From positions 1 through 64,000 of the forward strand of contig JALCBJ010000012.1 in NCBI GenBank assembly GCA_028066595.1: a stretch of 64,000 nucleotides of DNA, given 5' to 3'. The notes beneath the pieces are model-generated. The model did no database searches and was not told where the DNA came from. It saw only the letters and a program-made list of their open reading frames with translations. A program made the position numbers and the translations under genes. Shown here in pieces: positions 51,489 through 60,878 of the stretch. The first letter of the stretch is position 1. Each line of letters starts with the position of its first letter. The DNA comes from Thermoanaerobaculia bacterium (GTDB lineage: Bacteria; Acidobacteriota; Thermoanaerobaculia; Multivoradales; J023).

Positions 51489-52679
51489 CTATTCCTGTAG
51501 AAGATGGAAATCTCGAACCAGATGGACCGAGCCGCCTTCCCATTCCAACTCGATGTCCTGGCCTGACATGGCTTCGACGGCTCTCTGAATTCCCTCACTG
51601 GAGAGCTCGGTGGCGGTTCCGTTGATCGAGGTCAGATGAATCCCCGGTTCGAGCCCCGCCTTGTGTGCGGGCGAATCGTCCCAGACCAGTGCGACCGAGA
51701 TCTTCCCGTCGAAGGCCAGCGTGAACCCGAAGGATGGCCGGACAAACGGACCGTCGGAGTACTTCGCGAAGTAGGCAGCTCCGGATCTCGCATCGAACGT
51801 GACGATGAAGTGCTCGAGCATTGCCGCACCGATGAGACTCGGTGACGAATCTCGCCGGATCGCACCGACGCGGCCGAGCTTCAAGTTGTCTATCGACAGC
51901 GTTTTCAGTTCGGCTTGCAGTTGATCGCTGTCGGGTGCTTGACCGCCGAGGGAGCCGCCCGCGGATCCGAAGCCAGCCCGGGATGTTCCGATGCCGCCAC
52001 CCTGTTCGGCCCCCGCGAAATCGGCTTTCGAGATCGCAAAGTAACCTGGAGAACCCGTATCGAACATGGCTTTGCTTCGGGCCCGCTTCGCGAACTGGAC
52101 GTCGAGGATCGGCGCGTGAGGATAGCCGAAGCCATGGAGTGGAACCTTGGTGGCGTTGCCGACGGAAGGTAACTTCTGGGCGTCCGTATCGAAACGCAGA
52201 ACGGAATTCTGTAGGTCGATCTGCCACGCGCCCAACGGAAGGAGCTCCGAACCGAAAAGGCCGTCTCCGAGAAAGAACTTCGTGGTTTCCGAAGTCGAGA
52301 AATCCGCAGAGAACATCGGCACCTTGTGAAACGTGACCCCGCCCAACTTTAGTGTCGCCTGCACGATGTCGCTTTCGATGACGACTCCGTGGGAGTCTCT
52401 GCCTTGGCTCTTGCCTACGACCTCCAGGCCCAGTTCCTTCGCGAGTGCCGTGTCGATCATCGACGGAGACCCCGTGTCGACGACGAAGCGCCTCGTCTGC
52501 CCGCCGATCTCGACTTCGACGTGGAGCTTGGTGGCCATGGTCCGCAGTGGAACCTCGGTCGAGGTGGAGCCCTCTCCGAGGTAGGGTCCCTCGATGATCC
52601 ACTCGGGAGGCTGATCCTGCGCAGCTGCTGCAGCACAGAAAACCAAAAGCCCGAGTAGACATCCAATGCGATTCTTCAT
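51489..52679 (-). CDS. Exported retropepsin-like aspartic protease with C-terminal PDZ domain
   Basis: A 396-residue exported protein. Signal peptide at residues 1-20 (LLGLLVFCAAAAAQ), then two retropepsin-like aspartyl units, each with the D-T-G site: RRFVVDTGSPSMID and KAMFDTGSPGYFAI. The last ~110 residues form a PDZ-like domain (SVALVWDDSPAHKAGLEPG with HLTSINGTA). It is expected to be periplasmic or extracellular and to process or bind peptides; substrate unknown. It lies downstream of the winged-helix gene on the same strand with an 79-base gap. Confidence 0.8.
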   Translation of the reverse strand: MKNRIGCLLGLLVFCAAAAAQDQPPEWIIEGPYLGEGSTSTEVPLRTMATKLHVEVEIGGQTRRFVVDTGSPSMIDTALAKELGLEVVGKSQGRDSHGVVIESDIVQATLKLGGVTFHKVPMFSADFSTSETTKFFLGDGLFGSELLPLGAWQIDLQNSVLRFDTDAQKLPSVGNATKVPLHGFGYPHAPILDVQFAKRARSKAMFDTGSPGYFAISKADFAGAEQGGGIGTSRAGFGSAGGSLGGQAPDSDQLQAELKTLSIDNLKLGRVGAIRRDSSPSLIGAAMLEHFIVTFDARSGAAYFAKYSDGPFVRPSFGFTLAFDGKISVALVWDDSPAHKAGLEPGIHLTSINGTATELSSEGIQRAVEAMSGQDIELEWEGGSVHLVRDFHLLQE

Positions 52680-52758
52680 CGACGTGTATCTCTGTGAAAC
52701 GTCGTGTCGAGCACGAACATTGTGGCTATCTCACTTTGGGGGATCGTCGAGGCGTTGC

Positions 52759-55005
52759 CTACGATGTCCGCCACCGGCGGGAGCGAGGTCGCGGACAGTG
52801 CCGACGAGCGTGAAGAGCCGAGAAGCGTGGTCGAGCTACGGTACAGCAGGGTCCGCCCGCCCACGCCGAGCGTTCCAGGAGGACGACGTCGCTCTCGCTT
52901 CGTTCGACCTGAACGAAGACGAGAGTCGTGCCGTCGGGTGAGGCAGCCAGTGTATTCGGTGTATACGGAACAGGTTTTTCCGGTCGGTAGCGGGTGGTGA
53001 TGCTCTCGGCCTCGAAATCGTAGAACGCAAGGCCGGCATCGGCTCCCCGTCTCACGAACCAGATGCCGTTCTGGGTCACCGTCCAATGGCCGAATTCAGA
53101 AAGAACCATCTCGTCGAGCAGGATGGTGTCGGGGCCACCGGTGAGCGGAACTTGCCAGATCCCCGGTTCGTCGTGTTTGAAGAAGATCAAGCGCTGTCCG
53201 GAGGGATCTTCCATTCCTCGAAATCCACCGTCACGGGTGATCTGCTGGACCCTCTCACCGTCGATCTGCATTCTCCAGATCTGCCAATCCCCCGAACGGT
53301 CGGAGGCGAAGTAGATCCACTGTCCGTCGTTGGAAAAGGATGCGTTCAGCTCGTTCGCTCGGCCGTCGGTCAACCGTTCGGGGCGCCTTTCCTCGCCTGC
53401 GACGGTGTAGAGATCGGCACCGGTTTCACCGTGGGCATGGAAAGCCAGGGAGCGGCCGTCCGGGGACCAGGACGGCATGGCGACGATCTTCCCTCGGAAG
53501 TCGGTGTGCTGTCGGACGCCGGTTCCGTCTCGGTGGCTCGTGTAGATCTCGAAGAAACCAGAGCGGTTCGACACGAAGGCCAGCCTCTCTCCGTCCGGAG
53601 AAACGTGCGGCTGCAGCTCCTGCCTCGTAGAACCGGCGGCGAGTCTCGGTAGGGGCGGACCGTCGCTCCCGCCATCTTCTAGATCGACCGTGTAGATGTT
53701 GGTGTCGTCGTCGTAGCGGCTGAAGACGAGGCGGTCGTCGGCCCGCGACAGGCTGGGCCAGTAGACGAGATGGTCAGACCGGCGGACGGGTGTAGGTCGG
53801 CCACCGATCGCGGGCAGGCTCCAGAGGGCCGGGATTCCGCCATAGCTCGCGGAATAGACCAGACGGTTGCCGTCCGACGTCCAGTCCAGGCCCATGACGA
53901 TTCTGTTCTCCGAGGAGAGCCGTCGCGGCTCACCTCCGCCTACGGAAATCACGTACACATCGCCGCGGCCATCGGGGAAGGCCCGGGTGAATGCGACCTG
54001 AGCGCCGTCGGGCGAAAACATCGGATACTGGTCGCCCCGTGCTCCGCTTGGCGGATTCGTCAGGAACTGCCGGTCACCGCTGGCGATCTCCGTCAGGATC
54101 ACCCGCCGTGGCGAGTCGGGCGACGTCGATTCCGACGAGGCCAGCCACTCCCCGTCGGGGCTCCAGGCCAGCCGGCCCATGATGCGTTGCCAGCACGGGG
54201 AGATGAGATCCGGCGTTCCCCCGGTCGCGGGCGCAACGTAGAGCCCGCAGCCTTCATCCGACCTGCGGTACCAGGCGAGCCGTTCGCCGCCCGGGGACCA
54301 GGTCGGCCCGCCATCCGCGCCGTGCTCGTGGGTCAGTCGAACGACTTCTTCGGAACCGATGTCTTTGACGAAAATGTCCCAGCTGGCCGAGGAGTGGAGG
54401 TCTCCGTCGGTGTCGACAGGGTGAACGAACGCCACGCGAGTGCCGTCGGGTGAGATGGCGGGGTACATCTCCCGCCCGGGGAGAGTGGTCACAGGGACCG
54501 AGAGGGGTGTCGTCCCGGCGGCGCGCAGCGTTGGGACGCGGTCGCTTCTACCGTCTGCCATGACCAAGACGACGGCGGCCCCCAGGATGCCGGTGGCAGC
54601 CAAGGCTCTTCGCCGAAGCAGGCGGCGTCGGTCGACTGCCTGCGCTACCGCTCGGGTGGCAGGCGACGTGTCGGTGTCGACCGGGCGCACCTCGGCGACC
54701 ATGCGATATCCCGACTTGCTGACGGTCTGGATGTAGGTCGGGCGACGCCAGTCGTCTTCGAGTACCTTCCTCAAGGAGGCGACAGCTCTCGCAACGACGT
54801 TCTCGGTGACGGTGACGTCGGCCCAGATCGTTTGCAGGAGCTCGTCGCGGCTGACCACCTGTCCCTGTCGGGTCGACAGCATCTCGAGCACTGCCATGAC
54901 CTTGGGCTCGAGCCGGTGGGTCAGGCCGTCTCGGCTGATCTGGTGGAGGCGTGGCTCGACAGTCCAGGGCCCGATCGTGAAGACCTGCCAGCGTGATCTG
55001 TCCAT
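52759..55005 (-). CDS. Winged-helix transcriptional regulator with TolB-type beta-propeller
   Basis: A 748-residue membrane-tethered regulator of the type common in Acidobacteriota. N-terminal OmpR/PhoB-like winged helix (about 5-105, QVVSRDELLQTIWADVTVTE and YIQTVSKSGYRMVAEV), a membrane helix (about 133-150), then WD40/PD40 propeller repeats of the TolB/DPP-IV kind (ISPDGTRVAFVHPVD, FSPDGAQVAFTRAFP, TSDGNRLVYSASYG, VSPDGERLAFVSNR). The final 30 residues are Arg-rich and do not look like a propeller blade. The regulatory target and signal are unknown; the neighbours upstream (divergent) encode exported proteins. Confidence 0.82.
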   Translation of the reverse strand: MDRSRWQVFTIGPWTVEPRLHQISRDGLTHRLEPKVMAVLEMLSTRQGQVVSRDELLQTIWADVTVTENVVARAVASLRKVLEDDWRRPTYIQTVSKSGYRMVAEVRPVDTDTSPATRAVAQAVDRRRLLRRRALAATGILGAAVVLVMADGRSDRVPTLRAAGTTPLSVPVTTLPGREMYPAISPDGTRVAFVHPVDTDGDLHSSASWDIFVKDIGSEEVVRLTHEHGADGGPTWSPGGERLAWYRRSDEGCGLYVAPATGGTPDLISPCWQRIMGRLAWSPDGEWLASSESTSPDSPRRVILTEIASGDRQFLTNPPSGARGDQYPMFSPDGAQVAFTRAFPDGRGDVYVISVGGGEPRRLSSENRIVMGLDWTSDGNRLVYSASYGGIPALWSLPAIGGRPTPVRRSDHLVYWPSLSRADDRLVFSRYDDDTNIYTVDLEDGGSDGPPLPRLAAGSTRQELQPHVSPDGERLAFVSNRSGFFEIYTSHRDGTGVRQHTDFRGKIVAMPSWSPDGRSLAFHAHGETGADLYTVAGEERRPERLTDGRANELNASFSNDGQWIYFASDRSGDWQIWRMQIDGERVQQITRDGGFRGMEDPSGQRLIFFKHDEPGIWQVPLTGGPDTILLDEMVLSEFGHWTVTQNGIWFVRRGADAGLAFYDFEAESITTRYRPEKPVPYTPNTLAASPDGTTLVFVQVERSESDVVLLERSAWAGGPCCTVARPRFSALHARRHCPRPRSRRWRTS

Positions 55006-55218
55006 GGTGCAGATTCTCCCTCGGGTTTCCTACGACGTGCGACGCCGGAGAGTTAACTCGGGACCGGTCTTGCTCGATGGATGAGACCGTGCAATTTCAT
55101 CAACATAGGTTCAAGCATTTCATCTCTGTCCTCGCCTACCGTCGCGGTAGGTCGCACGCGCCTGGCCGCGCTGGCTCTGGCTGAAACCACAGATCTATCG
55201 ACAGGATGGAGAATCGCG

Positions 55219-56064
55219 ATGAAGAGAACGATCGGACGCACGACGAGCAAGACGATCCGCACGGTGACGATGCTCGTGGCGATTGCACTGACATTCCAGA
55301 CTACCGCTTCGTGCCAGCAGGACATCCCCGAATCGGCGAAGAAGATCATGGCCATCTTCCAGGAAGCGGAAAGCTGGCCAGCGTATGGCCCGGGCGAGAT
55401 CGGCAACCGTCCCGGCAAGTTCAAGCCCGTCCGCTCGGTCTTCGCTCGGGAGACCAACTTGTCCTCTGGGCAACCCACGAGCGTCCGCGCGGTCTGGGAG
55501 GTCGACCAGATAGCTTGGGAAGGCCGTCCCGTGACGATGATCAGCTGGTTCAGTGGCGGACAGGTGGCACCGCGTTCCAGCGTCGGATACGTGAGTCCGG
55601 AAACGGGAGCGCTCTTGTATCGGGAGATCTCGTCGACGACGAAGATCACGATGACCCTCGTCGAGCCGAAACGATTCATCGATCAGGCGATCGATCGCGA
55701 GGGCAAGGTCGAATCCGAGACCGTCGACCATCAGGAACCGGCGTTCGATCGTTGGGCGCTCGGTCAGATGATGGCCGGGATGGAACTGAAGGAAGGTCTG
55801 AAATTCAAGATGAAGGGGCTCTATCCCGGAGTGAAGGAAGCGCTCGAGTATCTCGTCTATGTGGGTACGCGCACCACGATCCAGGACACGCAAGGCAACG
55901 ACCTGGAAGTGTGGCCCGTACTGCATCCGTTGGGAGGATCGAACATCGGGACGTACTACGTGGACTCTCGCGAACCCTACATGTTCGGCTTCGAAATGCG
56001 CGACATCGTGACCGACCAGGTCGGCATGCGCATCACGCTGAGTCACTACCAGTTGTTGGACTGA
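55219..56064 (+). CDS. Exported protein of unknown function
   Basis: A 281-residue exported protein with an N-terminal hydrophobic segment (about 13-32) ending near a cysteine (ATASCQQD; possibly a lipoprotein). The mature part has no family I can name; it is beta-rich with the repeated idea of a converted substrate value (VGYVSPETGALLYREI, KMKGLYPGVKEALEYLVYVG), resembling DUF3108-like proteins. The ATG at 55219 has GGAG seven bases upstream; the track start 46 codons upstream is rejected. It precedes the exported alpha/beta hydrolase by 117 bases. Confidence 0.55.
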   Translation: MKRTIGRTTSKTIRTVTMLVAIALTFQTTASCQQDIPESAKKIMAIFQEAESWPAYGPGEIGNRPGKFKPVRSVFARETNLSSGQPTSVRAVWEVDQIAWEGRPVTMISWFSGGQVAPRSSVGYVSPETGALLYREISSTTKITMTLVEPKRFIDQAIDREGKVESETVDHQEPAFDRWALGQMMAGMELKEGLKFKMKGLYPGVKEALEYLVYVGTRTTIQDTQGNDLEVWPVLHPLGGSNIGTYYVDSREPYMFGFEMRDIVTDQVGMRITLSHYQLLD

Positions 56065-56181
56065 GCAGAGCCTCTTCGCCGGCGAAGGGGCGTGCCCGAT
56101 GGGCCGCCTTCACTTTCTCGTCAGGACTCGGTCATGACTTTCCGAGGCATCTCGTCGAGTCTGGCCTCGAAGGAGGTCCCT

Positions 56182-57699
56182 ATGTTCAGAACGTTTTGCA
56201 GAATCCTCGTAGTACTTTTTCTTTGCGGCGGCGCCGGCTGTGCTCAGGCTCCGACGGGCCTCGCTGCCGACTTTCGGACAGGAGACTGGTGGGGTGGATT
56301 CGGGTTGATCGACGGTGATCGGCTCCATTGGACTCACTTCATCGCGACCCTGCGAGCCAAAGGCCCTGGCATCACCGGCGAGGGGATGTACATCACCGGA
56401 CCGGACCAGGGTCGGATTTCGGACAAGGCCATCGACATTTCGGGTGCGTTTCGTGGAGAGACGCTACGGCTTCGTCTGTCCTTTGACGGGCGGAAAGTCG
56501 ATTGTGACCTCGATCTCGAGGCTGAGCATGCGGCAGGGGCCTGCGTTGCTGACGGAGAATCGCTGACTCTGCGGATGGTGCGCGTCGCTTCGTTCGATCC
56601 GGCGGAGGCTTCGGAGATCCAATCCGTCTACGGGTTCGACGAAGGCCGGCGAATCTTGGTGGGTCAGATCGGACCGGTGCCGATGATGCTCGATCTCCCT
56701 TCGGGGCAAATGCGGGTGCTGTTTCCCAAAGGCGATGGTGCCTGGACTGCGGGGCCGCGGATGCTCGTAGGCCATCCGGAGGAGTGGCGCCTCGTGTTCG
56801 AGAAAGACGAGCTGAGGGTCGAGCGCGACGGCGAGGCCCTTCGGCGAGGCAAGCGCCGGCCGGAGCCGACGACGGAGGAGTTCTCCTTCACCAGTGAGCG
56901 CGACGGAGTCACGCTGCGCGGCACGCTGACTCTGCCGCAGGGTTCGGGCCCTCATCCAGGAGTCGTCTGGGTACACGGCTCTGGGCGTACCCCACGGAGT
57001 GAGGCCATGTTCTTTCCGCGGTACATGGCAGATCTGGGATTCGCCCTGCTGGCGTTCGACAAGCGTGGAGTCGGAGAGTCCGGGGGTAAGTATGCGATGC
57101 CAGACGGCTCGACCTTCAACGTGTCCTTCCTACGTCGTCGGGGTGCAGACGTCGCGTCGGCGATGAATGCACTGCGTCGTCACCCGCGGATCGCGGACCG
57201 ACCGGTCGGGTTGATGGGCATCAGCCAGGCGGGTTGGGTCCTGCCCGTGGCGGCCTCCTCCACGGAATGTGCATTCACCATCTCGATGAGCGGCGGGGCC
57301 ACCCGGTTGAGTCAGGAAGCGCACTTCAGCGAGCTGACCGACGAGCTGCGATCGGATGCTGCCGCGCGCTCGATCGAAGACGCGCTGGCCAAGGTCCGCG
57401 CGCGCAAGCCTCGAGGCCACGACTGGAGCAGCGACTTTGCTTCCCAGAGCTGTCCCGGTTTGTGGCTCTATGGATTGAACGATCGCATCAACCCTTCGCA
57501 GCTTGCGGTCGAGGTCTTGGAAGCGGTGAAGGCCGAGCATGGAAAGGACTTCACGATCGTGACGTTCCCCGAGGGCAACCATCCATTGATGCAGAGTCGG
57601 CTTGGCGGTCGAGCAGAGTCGGTGGTGCTCACCGGTTTCGTGGCTGGGAAGTTCCCGACCATCGAGGGTTGGCTCGAGGAGAGAGGTTTCATGCCCTGA
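56182..57699 (+). CDS. Exported alpha/beta hydrolase
   Basis: A 505-residue exported hydrolase, possibly a lipoprotein (ILVVLFLCGGAGCAQ). After an N-terminal ~230-residue beta-rich domain of no known family, the alpha/beta hydrolase core shows VVWVHGSGRTPRSEAM (oxyanion region), LLAFDKRGVGESGG, nucleophile Ser in LMGISQAGWVLP and the C-terminal His in FPEGNHPLMQ. The activity (esterase or peptidase) is not decided. AAGGAGG sits just before the ATG at 56182, so the earlier track start (GTG at 56092) is rejected. Confidence 0.82.
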   Translation: MFRTFCRILVVLFLCGGAGCAQAPTGLAADFRTGDWWGGFGLIDGDRLHWTHFIATLRAKGPGITGEGMYITGPDQGRISDKAIDISGAFRGETLRLRLSFDGRKVDCDLDLEAEHAAGACVADGESLTLRMVRVASFDPAEASEIQSVYGFDEGRRILVGQIGPVPMMLDLPSGQMRVLFPKGDGAWTAGPRMLVGHPEEWRLVFEKDELRVERDGEALRRGKRRPEPTTEEFSFTSERDGVTLRGTLTLPQGSGPHPGVVWVHGSGRTPRSEAMFFPRYMADLGFALLAFDKRGVGESGGKYAMPDGSTFNVSFLRRRGADVASAMNALRRHPRIADRPVGLMGISQAGWVLPVAASSTECAFTISMSGGATRLSQEAHFSELTDELRSDAAARSIEDALAKVRARKPRGHDWSSDFASQSCPGLWLYGLNDRINPSQLAVEVLEAVKAEHGKDFTIVTFPEGNHPLMQSRLGGRAESVVLTGFVAGKFPTIEGWLEERGFMP

Positions 57700-57744
57700 G
57701 TGGCCGCTCCGACCCTGGAGGCCGGAGCTCAGACGTGACCGGCG

Positions 57745-58203
57745 TCACACCGAGCCGGACGGTGGCGGAGCGAAGTCGATGAGATCTTTGCCGTGCCACC
57801 ACGGAAGCACCTGCACTTCCAACCGGCCCGCTTTCACGGCAGGGTCGGCTTCGGCAAGCGCCCGCACTTCCGCTGCACTGAGATCGCCGCGGAAGAGGAC
57901 CATGCCGCGCATTCGCTCGTCTTTGGGCACCTCGAAGGGGCCGGCGATCAAGGCGTCGCCCTCCACCCAGAGCTTGTGTAGGTGACCCAGGTGGGCGCTT
58001 TGGATCTTCGCGGACTCTTCGTCGCTGAAGGTCGGTGGATTCTCCGGGCGGATCAACAGCACCAGGTAGTGCTTCTCGAACTCGCTCGGAGCAACCTCTT
58101 CGTCTTCCGCGGCAGTCGCTGGCTCCGTCGCGGCGAGCGGCGACGAAAGCAGAGACAGGGCAAGCAGGAAGAAGATAAACGCGGTGCGGCCGGTATGATG
58201 CAT
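57745..58203 (-). CDS. Exported YCII-related protein
   Basis: A 152-residue protein with a signal peptide (about 1-25, FIFFLLALSLLSSPLAAT). The YCII-like ferredoxin-fold domain (about 35-150) has YLVLLIRPENPP, HLGHLHKLWVEGDALIAGPF, RMRGMVLFRGDLSAAEVRALA and ADPAVKAGRLEVQVLPWW. The conserved His-Asp region of YCII proteins is in part kept. Function unknown. GGAG lies upstream of the ATG at 58201-58203; the longer track start is not used. Confidence 0.78.
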   Translation of the reverse strand: MHHTGRTAFIFFLLALSLLSSPLAATEPATAAEDEEVAPSEFEKHYLVLLIRPENPPTFSDEESAKIQSAHLGHLHKLWVEGDALIAGPFEVPKDERMRGMVLFRGDLSAAEVRALAEADPAVKAGRLEVQVLPWWHGKDLIDFAPPPSGSV

Positions 58204-58469
58204 CTCGGTCTCCAGAGAAGGGCAAAGAAACGGTTCGGGATACGCCAGATCATCCCGGTGTATGCGGTGTATGACGGCGACTCGGATGAACGTGCGACGA
58301 AACCGCGCAGACACCTCAACGGGCCGTCACAGGTCGGACGCAGCCCGCCCCTGACATGACAGACGTCTCGTACCTTCTCGTCATATGATTCCGCCACTCA
58401 GAATACGCAAGAGGTCTCCCTGCCCAGGGAACGACCCGATTCAGTCCGCTCATAGCGAAGGAGATACGG

Positions 58470-60818
58470 GTGACTCCCGACCGATCCAACCACGTCTGTG
58501 GCATCCTGACCGGATGCCTTCTAGCCGCGTCGTTCGCTTCCTCGGCTCGTTCGCAGACCTTGGAAGGCGACTGGCAACCCATGGGGCCGGGTCCGGCGAC
58601 GAACGGACAGGTCGAGAATGTCGGCATCGACGATGAGGTCTCTGGAGGAATCCACACCGTCGCAGCCCATCCTACGGATGCCGACGTCCTGTACGTTGGT
58701 GGTACCAACGCCGGTATCTGGAAGACCACGAATGCCACCGCCGCCAGCCCCCTTTGGACCCGACTGACCGACGGCCAGGAGTCACTCTCGATCGGTGCGC
58801 TGGAGTTCGACCCTACGGACGCGACCCATCAGACTCTCGTGGCCGGGGTAGGAAGGTACTCGAGCCTCGGACGACGAGGCGGCGCCCGGACCGGGCTGCT
58901 GCGCACCACCGACGGCGGAGCGTCCTGGACGCCTCTGGACGGAGGTCTGGCCGGCAAGAACATCTCCGGAGTAGCGGCTCGCGGTTCGACCTTGGTCGTC
59001 TCGGTGAATACGGCCGATTCCTTTACCTTCGACATGATCGGGATCTGGCGTTCGACGAACGGTGGTTCGACGTTCACTCAAGTCTCGACCATCGGAGGCG
59101 CCGGCAGTGGAATCGCCCGCGGCGTGAACTTCGACCTGGTGGGCGATCCGAACAGCAACTCGACGCTATACACCTCTGTGTCGTTCGCGGAGTCGGACGG
59201 CGGTGTCAACGGCATCTACAAGAGCACCGATACCGGGGCGACCTGGATCAAAGTCTCGGACGCCGCGATCGACGCAGAGATGGCGGACAGCTCGGCCCTC
59301 ACCAACGCTGAGATTGCCGTCGGAACGAGCGACAACGTATACGTGGCGATTGCCAATAGCGGACGTCTCTCCTCAGTTTTCCGCTCTGGCAACGGTGGGG
59401 CCAGCTGGTCCTCGATGGGTGTCCCCACGACCATCGAGGACGGCTTTCCGATCGGCATCCACCCCGGGGGCCAGGCCTCGATCCACCTCTCGATCGTGGC
59501 CGATCCGGTGGACGCTGGCATCGTCTACATCGGTGGCGACCGGCAGCCCTATTTCAGCGAAGCGTCCGGCGGCCAGACCTTCTTCCCCAACTCCCTCGGG
59601 GCCTTCGACTATTCGGGTCGGCTCTTCCGAGGTGACGCGTCCAAGGGCACCACATGGACGCCGTTGACTCATACCGGTACCGCTAGCTCGTCTTCGCCTC
59701 ATGCCGATTCGCGCGAGATGACGTTCGACGCCGCAGGCTTGCTGATCGAGACCGACGATGGCGGTATCTACAAACGGACGAGCCCGCAATCCGCAGCCGG
59801 CGATTGGGTGTCGCTGATCGGGAACCTGCAGTCGACGGAGTATCACGGCCTGGCCTACGATGCCGTCTCGGACATCGTGATCGGTGGGGCCCAGGACACC
59901 GGAACCACCGAGCAGGTGGTCCCAGGAATGCCGACGTTCTTCAGCGTGCAGACCGCAGACGGTGGCGACACGGCGGTCGACGCCATCTCTACGCCGGGGT
60001 TTTCGACTCGCTTTCAGAGCTTCCAGTTCATGGGCGGATTTCGGCGGCGGGTCTACGACGCCACCAATACTCTCCAGTCGTTGGCTGGGGTCCCGCTCAC
60101 GGTGTTGGGAGGAGGTGAGCCGGTGGACCCGTGGTTCTACACGCCGATCGGCGTCAACGAGGTCGATGGCAATCGCCTTCTGATCGGTGCGGAGAACTCG
60201 GTCTACGAGTCGATGGATCACGGCGACACGGTGACGGAGATCGCCCCGTCGCTTGCGGTGAATCCCTTCGTCGGGGACCCGATTCTCTACGGAGTTCCTG
60301 GCAATGCCGACATGCTGCACGTCGCGGTCGGCGCTGATGTCTATCGGCGTACGGCCGCTCATCCAGCGCCTCTTACGGCCGTCACTCAACCCAATGGCGA
60401 CACGATCATGGACATCTCCATCGACCCCGGGGATCCGAGTCGACTCTTCGCTACCAGCTCGTCGGATGTCCGCTATTCGGACGATGCGGGGGCGTCGTGG
60501 AGCCCGATCAACGACAATCTGGCAGCTCTTGGCGCCGTAGGTTTCCGCACCCTGGAATTCGTACCGGGTGCCGACGACGCGTTGGTGTTGGGGACCGACC
60601 AGGGGATTTTCGTCGCCTACGAGAGCTCGGGCTTCGACTGGCAGGACTTGGGCCAGGCACCGAACGCACCGGTCTACGAGCTGATCTATGACGAGACCGA
60701 CTCCGTTCTCGTTGCGGCTTTGCTCGGCCGCGGGGCCTGGAAACTCGTACCGAGCCTGCTTTTCGCCGACGGCTTCGAGTCCGGAAATACGACCGCCTGG
60801 TCGACCACCGTTCCGTAA
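58470..60818 (+). CDS. Exported BNR/sialidase-fold repeat protein with C-terminal DGFESG tag
   Basis: A 782-residue exported beta-propeller-type protein. Signal peptide (about 1-28, GCLLAASFASSARSQ), then many BNR/VPS10-like repeats with the S/TxDGGxxW pattern (LLRTTDGGASWTPLD, WRSTNGGSTFTQV, IYKSTDTGATWIKV, FRSGNGGASWSS, VRYSDDAGASWSPI) spread over the full length. The last residues carry a short motif (FADGFESG) followed by NTTAWS. This recurs at the C-termini of large surface proteins in Acidobacteriota and Gammaproteobacteria (recollection, not searched) and may be a sorting signal. The function is probably binding or hydrolysis of glycans. Confidence 0.72.
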   Translation: MTPDRSNHVCGILTGCLLAASFASSARSQTLEGDWQPMGPGPATNGQVENVGIDDEVSGGIHTVAAHPTDADVLYVGGTNAGIWKTTNATAASPLWTRLTDGQESLSIGALEFDPTDATHQTLVAGVGRYSSLGRRGGARTGLLRTTDGGASWTPLDGGLAGKNISGVAARGSTLVVSVNTADSFTFDMIGIWRSTNGGSTFTQVSTIGGAGSGIARGVNFDLVGDPNSNSTLYTSVSFAESDGGVNGIYKSTDTGATWIKVSDAAIDAEMADSSALTNAEIAVGTSDNVYVAIANSGRLSSVFRSGNGGASWSSMGVPTTIEDGFPIGIHPGGQASIHLSIVADPVDAGIVYIGGDRQPYFSEASGGQTFFPNSLGAFDYSGRLFRGDASKGTTWTPLTHTGTASSSSPHADSREMTFDAAGLLIETDDGGIYKRTSPQSAAGDWVSLIGNLQSTEYHGLAYDAVSDIVIGGAQDTGTTEQVVPGMPTFFSVQTADGGDTAVDAISTPGFSTRFQSFQFMGGFRRRVYDATNTLQSLAGVPLTVLGGGEPVDPWFYTPIGVNEVDGNRLLIGAENSVYESMDHGDTVTEIAPSLAVNPFVGDPILYGVPGNADMLHVAVGADVYRRTAAHPAPLTAVTQPNGDTIMDISIDPGDPSRLFATSSSDVRYSDDAGASWSPINDNLAALGAVGFRTLEFVPGADDALVLGTDQGIFVAYESSGFDWQDLGQAPNAPVYELIYDETDSVLVAALLGRGAWKLVPSLLFADGFESGNTTAWSTTVP

Positions 60819-60878
60819 CCCAATCGAGATATTACGATGTCGCCGAACCACGGAAATCCCTTCGAAGAGGACCGATCC

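Noticed and set aside
52759-52900. Frameshift in the winged-helix/TolB protein's C-terminus
   Set aside because: The last 30 residues are odd, but no alternative frame gave a clearly better propeller ending, so I do not claim a frameshift.
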